Shown here one piece after another: positions 7,894 through 14,464 of a DNA stretch of 16,156 nt; the first letter of the stretch is position 1, and each line of letters opens with the position of its first letter. Under the pieces are notes generated by a model that saw only the letters and a list, made by a program, of their open reading frames with translations, was not told where the DNA came from and searched no databases. This DNA is from Clostridia bacterium (GTDB taxonomy: Bacteria > Bacillota > Clostridia > Christensenellales > CAG-1252), in contig JAGAAA010000037.1 in the NCBI GenBank assembly GCA_017615495.1, positions 1-16,156 on the forward strand, given 5' to 3'. The position numbers were made by a program, and so were the translations under genes.

Positions 7894-9501
7894 CTACTTG
7901 GTCAAAACGTAAGCGTATGCTTTGTCAAGCACCTCGTAAACGACGGCGCCGGTAAAGGAGCCGTCCACGACCACGCTGTACCAATCCTTCTCCTTGTTCT
8001 TGGGGAAGGCGCTCTTAAAGCAAGTGTGGCTGTGCGCCGCGTGCACTTCTTGCGCTTCCTTTTCGGAAAGCCTGATCAACATCATGACCTTGCCTTCGTC
8101 CTCGTAAACGTAGGTGAAGCAAACGCGTTTTCCGTCCGCAAGCGCGAAGTGGGTATCCGACATCAACAGCTTGCCGTTGGGCGTGCGGTTTTCTCTGCCG
8201 TTCAGCTCCACTTTGTCGCCGTACTTGGCGGAAAGGTCTTCGATGATGGACTTCTTCGTCACGACGCCCACTTTGCCGCTTTCATGCGCCGCCGCAAGGG
8301 ACTCGCTGAGCGTATACTCGTGCTCGGGCGCTTTTTCCGGCGCGGGCTCGCCGATGATGTTGATCGCCGCGCGATCCAGTGCCTCGTAAACGTCCTCCTC
8401 CGAGAAGGTGTCGTCCACGACCACGCTGTACCAATCCCTTTCCTTGTTCTTGGGGAAGGCGCTTCTGAAGCCGGTGCCGTCGTGCTCGGTGTGGATATCC
8501 TGAGCGTGCGCGGCGGTGGTGCGGAGCAGGATGATCACGTCGCCGTCGTCGTCTTCATAGACGTAAGCGAAGCAGACCTTCTTGCCTTTGGGCGAAACTG
8601 CAAAGTGGTTGTCCGAAAGGAGCAATTTGCCGTTGGGCGTACGGTTCTCTCTGCCGTTGAGCTCCACCTTATCGCCAAACTTCGCGGCAAGGTGATCGAT
8701 GATGGACTTCTTGGTGACGATGCCGGATGCGCCAAAGTCCTTGGCTTCCGCAAGGGACTCGCTGAGTGAGATATCTTCGGGCTCCTCTTCCACGGGAGCG
8801 ACGTGTCCGATGATGTTCCAAACCGCCTTGTCCAAGATGTCGTAAACGGCGTCCGCGGTAAAGGTGTCATCTACGACCACGCTGTACCAATCCCTTTCCT
8901 TGTTCTTGGGGAAGGCGCTTCTGACGCCGGTATGCTTGTGGGCGAGGTGGATCTCATGCGCGTGTTCCGCCGTGGTGCGGAGGAGGATGATCACGTCGCC
9001 GTCGTCATCCTGATAAACGTAAGTGAAGCAAACTCTCTTGCCGTCTTGCGAGAAGGCAAAGTGGTTGTCCGAAAGAAGCAGTTTGCCGTTGGGCGTGCGG
9101 TTTGCCCTGCCGTTGAGTTCCACTTGGTCACCGAACATAGACGCAAGGTGATCGATGATGGATTCCTTGGTGACGATGCCCGACGCGCCAAAATCCTTGG
9201 CTTCGGCAAGCGACTCGCTGAGCGACAACTCTTCTTCCTCTTCGGGAGTTTCCTCGGGGAATTCCTCGGGGATGTCCTCTACGTAAGTGGGAGCTTCCTC
9301 CTTGGGGGCCTCGGGCTCTTCCTCTTTGACCGGGAGGGCGGGCGCTGCCTGCGCTTCCGGCTGCTCACGCTTTTTCTTGCGCGCCAAGTGAACGATCACA
9401 ATGATCATCCACAACAGAATCAACGCGCAGACCACGATGATTGCGATCTTTGCCTTGGCGTTTAACGCCAGCAGAATTGATGAAACGATGCCATTACTCA
9501 T
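7894..9501 (-). CDS. Membrane-anchored protein with three tandem YjbR-like domains
   Basis: Protein of 535 residues with no assignable function. A single membrane segment (about 17-39) is followed by RKKKREQ, so by the positive-inside rule the bulk is predicted to be cytoplasmic. Next is a Pro/Glu-rich linker (about 46-92), then three copies of a domain of about 138 residues starting at L94, L246 and L398, exactly 152 residues apart. Each copy runs LSESLA...GIVTKxSII...VELNGRxNRTPNGKLL...CFxYVYED...AFPKNKExDWYSVVVD...VYExLDKA. The end of each unit (vmLxRxs, AFPKNK, WYSVVVDxSF, vyevLdkAY) resembles the C-terminal half of MmcQ/YjbR (CyaY-like) proteins; this is recognition by eye, not a search result. 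A strong AAGGAGG lies eight bases before ATG. It is probably co-transcribed with the exoprotein gene upstream. Confidence 0.8.
   Translation of the reverse strand: MSNGIVSSILLALNAKAKIAIIVVCALILLWMIIVIVHLARKKKREQPEAQAAPALPVKEEEPEAPKEEAPTYVEDIPEEFPEETPEEEEELSLSESLAEAKDFGASGIVTKESIIDHLASMFGDQVELNGRANRTPNGKLLLSDNHFAFSQDGKRVCFTYVYQDDDGDVIILLRTTAEHAHEIHLAHKHTGVRSAFPKNKERDWYSVVVDDTFTADAVYDILDKAVWNIIGHVAPVEEEPEDISLSESLAEAKDFGASGIVTKKSIIDHLAAKFGDKVELNGRENRTPNGKLLLSDNHFAVSPKGKKVCFAYVYEDDDGDVIILLRTTAAHAQDIHTEHDGTGFRSAFPKNKERDWYSVVVDDTFSEEDVYEALDRAAINIIGEPAPEKAPEHEYTLSESLAAAHESGKVGVVTKKSIIEDLSAKYGDKVELNGRENRTPNGKLLMSDTHFALADGKRVCFTYVYEDEGKVMMLIRLSEKEAQEVHAAHSHTCFKSAFPKNKEKDWYSVVVDGSFTGAVVYEVLDKAYAYVLTK
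7897..9222 (-). repeat. Three tandem in-frame coding repeats of about 456 bp
   Basis: Units start at 9222, 8766 and 8310 on the minus strand. Units one and two are much closer to each other than to unit three: a run of 52 bases is identical between 8873-8924 and 8417-8468 (offset 456), while the matching stretch of unit three (near 7967-8018, offset 450) has several mismatches and the unit lacks two codons. This suggests an older duplication followed by a more recent one, or gene conversion between units one and two. Confidence 0.85.
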
Positions 9502-9534
9502 TTTTAAACCCTCCTTTTTAGTGTTTTTTTATTT

Positions 9535-9553
9535 GGCGGCGCAGGACGCCGCC
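9535..9553 (-). repeat. Intercistronic 7-bp GC hairpin
   Basis: GGCGGCG (9535-9541) and CGCCGCC (9547-9553) flank a 5-base loop between the exoprotein stop and the ribosome binding site of the next gene. Read on the minus strand it is flanked by A-rich sequence and has no U tract, so it is probably an mRNA-processing or stability element. Read on the plus strand it is followed by CCCTTTTCTTTTTT and could terminate antisense transcription. The two readings cannot be told apart from sequence. Confidence 0.5.
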
Positions 9554-9575
9554 CCCTTTTCTTTTTTATCCCGCC

Positions 9576-12500
9576 TTAGGCGTTTGCCCCACCAACGGCG
9601 ATGGTGACGGAAAGCGTGGTCGCCGCCGCATCGTCAAAGGTCAAAAGCAAGGTAACGTAGGTGTTTGCGGGAAGAGTTTCAAGATAAGATGCGTTCAAAG
9701 TAAACGCGCCGCTTATCCTGTCGAAATCACAGTCGCCGGAATAGATGGAGATATCGCCGCCGCCCTTGACGGAGATCGTCTTCAAACCGTGCTCGTAGTT
9801 GCCAAAGGTCACAGTCCTCGTTTCCTGCGTGCCAAGTTGATAGGTCAAGCTGGTTTCGGAAACGGCTTCGGGCTTGCGGGAATCGGTCACGTTGACCACC
9901 AAGGTGGAAACGTTGACGCCGGTCAACACGCCGTACTCATAGGAGCCCACGCGGAGCGAATCGAGGTAATCCGCCTTCAAGGTGATCTTGGTGGTGCCCG
10001 TCGCAGCCTCTTGCGCCACGGTGTAGCAGTCCGACGTGATGCCGTTGCCGTCCAATTTGTCAAACGCAGCGCCGGCAAGCGACATTTCAAAGAAGCGAGC
10101 GCCGGAACTTGCCTTGTCGTAATTGATGGTCATCACACCGCCTTCCGCCTGCTCGATCTCGGGCACGGAGGTATCCACGACGTACAATTTCAGCGCCGCG
10201 GTAGAAGTGGACGCCGTTGCGACAAAGTCGTATTCACCGACGGCGAGGTTTTTAAGATAGCTCTTGAACAAAACCACCGACGCGCTGGACACGCTGTAAG
10301 AAGAAGCGCTCAAGCCGGGACCTGTGAGGGTGATGCTCGGCGTGGTATAAAGCACGGTGAACTCGGCGTCCTTGGGATCGTTGAGGTCAAAGGTCGCCGT
10401 AGACACGGCGGCGATGATGGTCGCGCTGTCCACCACCTTGACCGTCACGCTCCTGCGGGAGGTTTGCTCCCCGTTGGAGAAGGTCAAAGTGAAGGTGCGA
10501 TTGCCCTGACCCAAGGTGGAAAGGAATTCCTTCTTGATGGTGACGCTGTCCTGCGCGACCGCGTAATTGGTCCTTTGGATGCCTTCGCCCGCGACGGCGC
10601 TCAAAGCATAGCCGTACGAAACGAAGGGTGCGACCACGTCGCTCTTGACGCCGCTGTTTTTACCAAAGGTAAAGTCAGTGGTAAGAAGTTCGGGCAAGCG
10701 GTCGTCGCTTACGGTGATGGCCAAAGCCACGGAGGAGCCGTTGGACGCCTTGACGACGTAATCGTAGACGCCGTCCTCCTTGCTCATCAAATAAATGCCG
10801 TAGAAGACGAGGACGCCTGCGCTGTCCACGCTGTACTCGCCCTTTTCCGCCCCTTCCACTTCAATGACTTTGCTGCCCGAAAGTTGGAGGTTGAACACCA
10901 CGTTGGACTTGCCGCTCTTGAGGAAGGTGCCCATCGTTTTGTTGGTAGTGATGGGGGTGCTGTCGATCACGTTTACGGTCAGGTAAACGCGGCCCTTATC
11001 GGTGACGTAGGTAAAGACGTGCTCGCCGACGGTGAGGTCGGAAAGGAAGTCCTTAACGATGGTGACCGCGCCGTCCGAAGCTACGTTGAAGTAATTCTCC
11101 GCGATGCCTTCGCCCGTCATCTTGATAAAGGTGGATTGATTGACCTTAACGTCAAAGGTAAGGTCGTCGGGATTCTTCTTGTCAAAGTTAAGAGTGGTCA
11201 CTTCGCAAGTGGGCATCACAGCCGCCTTGTGGAAGGTGATGGTACCGGTGACGTAATTATCCGACTTCGCGGTGATCTGGATCTTTGCGTTGAACTCGGT
11301 GCCCACGGCGGGGTTGACCTTGACCAAACCGTCTTCGATGGTGATGTAATTTTCCGCGCCGTCCAAATATTCGATGTCAAAGGCGTCGAGACCGACTTCA
11401 ATGCCTTCCGCGTCTTTTACTTCGTAAAGGTCAAACGCGTTGACTTTGATGCTCTTGATCTCGGCAACTCTGCCCTGCACCTCTACCGTCGTATCTTTGT
11501 CGACGAGAGACTGCACGACGTACTTGGAGCCGTACTCGAAGAGGGGGAACTCCCACTTGGCGGGCTCCCAATATTTATCCCATCCGACGAACTTATCGAT
11601 GACGGGGATAGTGAAGCCGGCTTTGACTTCAAAGCCGAGGGCGAGGTACAAGCCGCCCGTTATATAATAGCCTCTCATGATGTGCAAGGTCTTATCCTCA
11701 AGCGCCGCCTTCATATCCAAGCGGATCTGCCCGCCCAATTCCGCATAAGCGCCCGTCCGGACCTTGAAGCCTACGCCGGCAACTTCCAACAAGCTGGCGG
11801 TGATCTTTACGTACACGCCCGCTTCCGCGCGGATCTTGCCGAGAAGGACGAGGTCCTTTGCCGTGGAGGAAGTCTCGATGCTCTTGTAGGTGTTGAATTC
11901 ATCGTTGACGTAGGTGACGCCGACGGTGATATCGGTGTTGTAATCGTACTCGAAGGCGATCTGCGCCTTGATGCCGAGGTCGATATCCACGCCAAACTCG
12001 ATGCCGAGGACGAAGCAGTAGATGGGGTACTTGTAGGAGTAGATGGGGAGCTCCGCTCCGACGATGCCCTTCTCCGCCGTCTTGCCCGAAACGATGTCCT
12101 TAAACTTCTTTTTGAAATCCTCGATATCTTTGGCTTGGATCTTGGCGTCCGACGTTTCCATATCAATGGTGCAAACGGTGGTGGTCTTCAAGTTCACGCC
12201 GAGGTCAAGTTGCAGGTCGAGATCGGTGCCGTCGATGTCGTAATCAAAGTTGACGTTGGGGGTGATGTAAATGGTGTTTTTGACCGCGAAGACGACGTCC
12301 ATACCCTTGGCGAGGGTGATGATGAAGTAGAAGTCGAGCTGGATCTTATCCAACGAAACGTCGTACTCGAACTTCGCCACCATCTTGGGGCTGTCCTTCA
12401 CCGTCTTTTCAAAGCTGCCGCTCAAAAGGTCAAAGGCTTCCTGCGCCGCTTCGTACACCGCGGCGGTAAAGTCGCTTTGATCCAAGGCCTGTTGCAACAT

Positions 12501-13313
12501 TTCTTCGTTGACGGAGAAATTGTTTTCGTCAATGGTCAAAGTCTTGTAGATATCAACCTTATCAAACACCTCGTTGATCTCCGCAAGACGGCAGTAAATT
12601 TCCTCACGACCGTCCACCACTTCGGAAGTACGGAGAACGTAGTAAGCCGCCATGCCGTTGTATTCATAGCCCGGGATGTCACCGGTATAAAGGGGAGCAA
12701 GTTCCTCCGAGAAAATGCCTTTCGCCGGTTTTTTGGCAAGGATCACGTCGCCCGCTTGGTAACGATTTTCCGCCGCCTCGGCAAGCGTGATAGTGTAACG
12801 GTCCGGATCTTCGACACTCGTCTTTTCCTCAAGTTTGACCGTCGTTCCGGCAAGAGCGGTCTCCTTGATGGAAGATTTGACGGTAACCTCTTCCTTCTCT
12901 TCGCCGGTGGTCATAAAGATAAAGGTGTTGAGGTTTTTGTACTGCTCCGCCACAAAGGTCGCCCCCGTCGCCCAGATCTGGTAAGAAGCGCGAGGTTTGA
13001 AGCCGTCGCGGGCGGTGATGCGATAAACGTCGCCCTGCTGACGAGTGCTCTTTAACGGAACTTTGTTGCCCATGTTGTCGCGGATGATCACGTAGTTGTC
13101 GAGGGAGTAAGAAGGATTGCGATCCGCATAAATGTCAAAGTACGTGTCTACGTCGAGCCCCTTAAACACGCCGGGCTCGCTTTGAGCCGCCTCTACCGCA
13201 TACGCCACGGGCTCGTTTATCTTTTTGCCAAAAACTCCGGCGGCAAAAAGGCCCAGGACCGTCGCGGCTGCGACGACGACCACGATAGGTACGATGATCA
13301 AAAGTTTTTTCAT
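9576..13313 (-). CDS. Large exported beta-rich surface protein with six C-terminal X2-like modules
   Basis: Predicted surface protein of 1245 residues. An N-terminal signal peptide or anchor (MKKLL, then hydrophobic to about residue 26, ending AAGVFGKK) directs export; no LPXTG motif or SLH domain is seen, so an uncleaved N-terminal anchor is plausible. Residues about 50-137 look like an Ig-like domain. Residues about 310-600 form an unrecognised region rich in alternating beta-strand patterns. A bacterial Ig-like domain follows (about 614-697). Six divergent modules then fill about 705-1243, each with an X2-like signature: a TaTFD-type strand, dY.V, vTIkkeFL..L..G and a closing V.D strand. 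X2 (CBM_X2) modules occur in secreted polysaccharide-active and surface proteins, but no catalytic domain is seen here. The ATG at 13313 is chosen for GGGGGA six bases upstream and for the signal sequence beginning there; an in-frame TTG at 13346 is not supported. Confidence 0.8.
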   Translation of the reverse strand: MKKLLIIVPIVVVVAAATVLGLFAAGVFGKKINEPVAYAVEAAQSEPGVFKGLDVDTYFDIYADRNPSYSLDNYVIIRDNMGNKVPLKSTRQQGDVYRITARDGFKPRASYQIWATGATFVAEQYKNLNTFIFMTTGEEKEEVTVKSSIKETALAGTTVKLEEKTSVEDPDRYTITLAEAAENRYQAGDVILAKKPAKGIFSEELAPLYTGDIPGYEYNGMAAYYVLRTSEVVDGREEIYCRLAEINEVFDKVDIYKTLTIDENNFSVNEEMLQQALDQSDFTAAVYEAAQEAFDLLSGSFEKTVKDSPKMVAKFEYDVSLDKIQLDFYFIITLAKGMDVVFAVKNTIYITPNVNFDYDIDGTDLDLQLDLGVNLKTTTVCTIDMETSDAKIQAKDIEDFKKKFKDIVSGKTAEKGIVGAELPIYSYKYPIYCFVLGIEFGVDIDLGIKAQIAFEYDYNTDITVGVTYVNDEFNTYKSIETSSTAKDLVLLGKIRAEAGVYVKITASLLEVAGVGFKVRTGAYAELGGQIRLDMKAALEDKTLHIMRGYYITGGLYLALGFEVKAGFTIPVIDKFVGWDKYWEPAKWEFPLFEYGSKYVVQSLVDKDTTVEVQGRVAEIKSIKVNAFDLYEVKDAEGIEVGLDAFDIEYLDGAENYITIEDGLVKVNPAVGTEFNAKIQITAKSDNYVTGTITFHKAAVMPTCEVTTLNFDKKNPDDLTFDVKVNQSTFIKMTGEGIAENYFNVASDGAVTIVKDFLSDLTVGEHVFTYVTDKGRVYLTVNVIDSTPITTNKTMGTFLKSGKSNVVFNLQLSGSKVIEVEGAEKGEYSVDSAGVLVFYGIYLMSKEDGVYDYVVKASNGSSVALAITVSDDRLPELLTTDFTFGKNSGVKSDVVAPFVSYGYALSAVAGEGIQRTNYAVAQDSVTIKKEFLSTLGQGNRTFTLTFSNGEQTSRRSVTVKVVDSATIIAAVSTATFDLNDPKDAEFTVLYTTPSITLTGPGLSASSYSVSSASVVLFKSYLKNLAVGEYDFVATASTSTAALKLYVVDTSVPEIEQAEGGVMTINYDKASSGARFFEMSLAGAAFDKLDGNGITSDCYTVAQEAATGTTKITLKADYLDSLRVGSYEYGVLTGVNVSTLVVNVTDSRKPEAVSETSLTYQLGTQETRTVTFGNYEHGLKTISVKGGGDISIYSGDCDFDRISGAFTLNASYLETLPANTYVTLLLTFDDAAATTLSVTIAVGGANA

Positions 13314-13350
13314 GCTATGTCCCCCAAAAAAAGATTTGATAAGCAAGTAA

Positions 13351-13366
13351 AATTACGTACGTAATT
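13351..13366. promoter_or_regulatory. Perfect 16-bp palindrome, likely operator
   Basis: AATTACGTACGTAATT is its own reverse complement over all 16 bases. It abuts the -10 element of the minus-strand promoter and covers the expected transcription start (near 13360), the classic place for a dimeric repressor to block RNA polymerase. No regulator gene sits beside it in this window. The operator role is inference from position and symmetry. Confidence 0.6.
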
Positions 13367-13396
13367 ATTCTAACATAGGCGCGAGCGCGGATTCAA
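13367..13396 (-). promoter_or_regulatory. Extended -10 promoter of the surface-protein cluster
   Basis: On the minus strand TTGAAT (13396-13391), an 18-base spacer and TAGAAT (13372-13367), with TG one base upstream of the -10 (TGTTAGAAT, extended -10). The expected leader to the ATG at 13313 is about 47 nt. No other good promoter was seen between this point and mnmA, so it may drive the whole cluster. Confidence 0.7.
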
Positions 13397-13662
13397 GAGG
13401 GAACGGAAAATTATTTAAAAAATTTTTGCTCGAATTTTCACTTTTTCTCCCTAGGCGTCCGGTTTTTGCTTTTTTATTTATATTCGCCGAGATCGCCGCA
13501 TCGTTCCGCCTTTTTTAGGGCGGTTTAGCCTGCGTTCAAAATCTTTTGCGCGGCGGGAGGCGTCGCCGGCGCCGCGCAAAGAGCAAGATCGCGCGGTCCG
13601 TCCTCATAAAATTTATAAATACAAGCCCCGTCGCTCCATAAATAAAGTCGACTCTCCCTTCG
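13397..13662. other. Divergent intergenic region without a gene
   Basis: This stretch lies between the two divergent promoters. It holds an A/T-rich part (about 13405-13490), a short CCGCC...GGCGG hairpin near 13507-13523, a strong GC-rich inverted repeat (listed separately) and another AT-rich patch near 13605-13645. No convincing reading frame or tRNA was seen. It is long for a plain promoter region, so a small RNA or further regulatory sites are possible. Confidence 0.5.
13545..13581. repeat. 11-bp inverted repeat with nested hairpin
   Basis: TTTGCGCGGCG (13545-13555) pairs perfectly with CGCCGCGCAAA (13570-13580), and the 14-base loop contains a second small stem GGC-GTC-GCC (13559-13567). 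Neither strand gives a classic U tract directly after it, so it is not a clear terminator. It could be a structured small RNA, a protein-binding site or a boundary between the divergent units. Confidence 0.5.
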
Positions 13663-13691
13663 TTGACAACCCACGCCCGCGGCATTATAAT
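13663..13691 (+). promoter_or_regulatory. Perfect-consensus sigma-70 promoter of the ABC exporter
   Basis: TTGACA (13663-13668), a spacer of exactly 17 bases and TATAAT (13686-13691) match the housekeeping consensus at every position. The expected start is near 13698, giving a leader of about 50 nt before the ATG at 13748. Confidence 0.92.
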
Positions 13692-13712
13692 TGTATTAAA
13701 AAGATTACAATC

Positions 13713-13735
13713 TCGCCCCCTTTTGCGGGTGGCGA
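13713..13735 (+). promoter_or_regulatory. Leader hairpin next to the ABC exporter ribosome binding site
   Basis: TCGCC (13713-13717) pairs with GGCGA (13731-13735), extended by CCC/GGG with a one-base bulge around a TTTTGC loop. It ends one base before the GGGAGGGA ribosome binding site (13737-13744). With a perfect promoter upstream, such a hairpin may tune translation or stabilise the mRNA end; this is inference. Confidence 0.4.
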
Positions 13736-13747
13736 CGGGAGGGAATC

Positions 13748-14464
13748 ATGCTTGAGATCTACAATTTGACAAAATCATACGGCGACAAAAAGGCTGTGGA
13801 AGACCTTTCCTTTACCGTAAACGCGGGCGAACTTTGCGCCTTTATCGGGCACAACGGCGCGGGAAAAACCACGACGTTGAAGTGCGTTGCCGGCATCCTT
13901 GGGTTCGAGGGCGGACACATCCGCGTGGACGGCGTCTCCGTCGTGGAAGATCCGCTGGAAGTCAAGCGCCGCATCGCGTATATCCCCGACAATCCCGATC
14001 TTTACGACTTTATGACAGGGATGCAGTATTTGAACTTCATCGGCGACATCTTCGGCGTCCCGCAGGAGACGCGGGAAGCGCGCATTCAAAAATACGCCGA
14101 CGCCCTTTCCCTTTCGGACAGCGAGATCGGCGCCTTGATCTCCAGCTACTCGCACGGTATGAAGCAAAAGCTTGCGTTGATCTCCGCCTTTTTACACGAG
14201 CCCAAAATGATCCTTTTGGACGAGCCCTTCGTGGGTTTGGACCCCAAGGCAAGCCACGTTCTCAAAGAGATCATGAAAGACTTTTGCAACGAAGGGGGCG
14301 CCATCCTCTTCTCCACCCATATTTTGGAAGTGGCGGAAAAACTTTGCGACAAAGTGGTGATCATCAAAGGCGGCAAACTGGTCACTTGCGGCAAGATGGA
14401 AGAAGTGAAGGGCAACTCCTCTTTGGAAGACGTCTTCCTCGATTTGGAGGACAACAATGATTAA
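13748..14464 (+). CDS. ABC exporter ATP-binding protein
   Basis: ATPase subunit of 238 residues of an ABC-2-type exporter (EcsA/BcrA/YxlF-like branch), cytoplasmic face. Visible motifs are Walker A G34-H-N-G-A-G-K-T41, the ABC signature in the degenerate form Y134-S-H-G-M-K-Q-K, Walker B M154-I-L-L-D-E159-P, the D-loop (FVGLDP) and the H-loop T190-H191. The Q-loop position reads YIPDNPDLYDFMTG, without the usual glutamine, as I recall from other exporters of this branch. GGGAGGGA lies just upstream of the ATG. The gene overlaps its permease by 8 bp (ATGATTAA), so the two are translationally coupled. The transported substrate is not evident; relatives export peptides, lipids or antimicrobials or affect protein secretion. 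Confidence 0.93.
   Translation: MLEIYNLTKSYGDKKAVEDLSFTVNAGELCAFIGHNGAGKTTTLKCVAGILGFEGGHIRVDGVSVVEDPLEVKRRIAYIPDNPDLYDFMTGMQYLNFIGDIFGVPQETREARIQKYADALSLSDSEIGALISSYSHGMKQKLALISAFLHEPKMILLDEPFVGLDPKASHVLKEIMKDFCNEGGAILFSTHILEVAEKLCDKVVIIKGGKLVTCGKMEEVKGNSSLEDVFLDLEDNND

Noticed and set aside
7840..8769. 309-codon plus-strand frame with apparent internal repeats
   Set aside because: The repeats are inherited from the opposite-strand triple-repeat gene, which has a strong ribosome binding site and conserved motifs.
9789..13055. 1088-codon open frame on the plus strand
   Set aside because: Shadow of the exoprotein gene; composition is antisense-like (rich in H, R, V, D) and no domain is recognisable.
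13314..13346. Upstream TTG start for the exoprotein
   Set aside because: The signal sequence begins at MKKLL (13313), which has GGGGGA six bases upstream; the TTG has no ribosome binding site.
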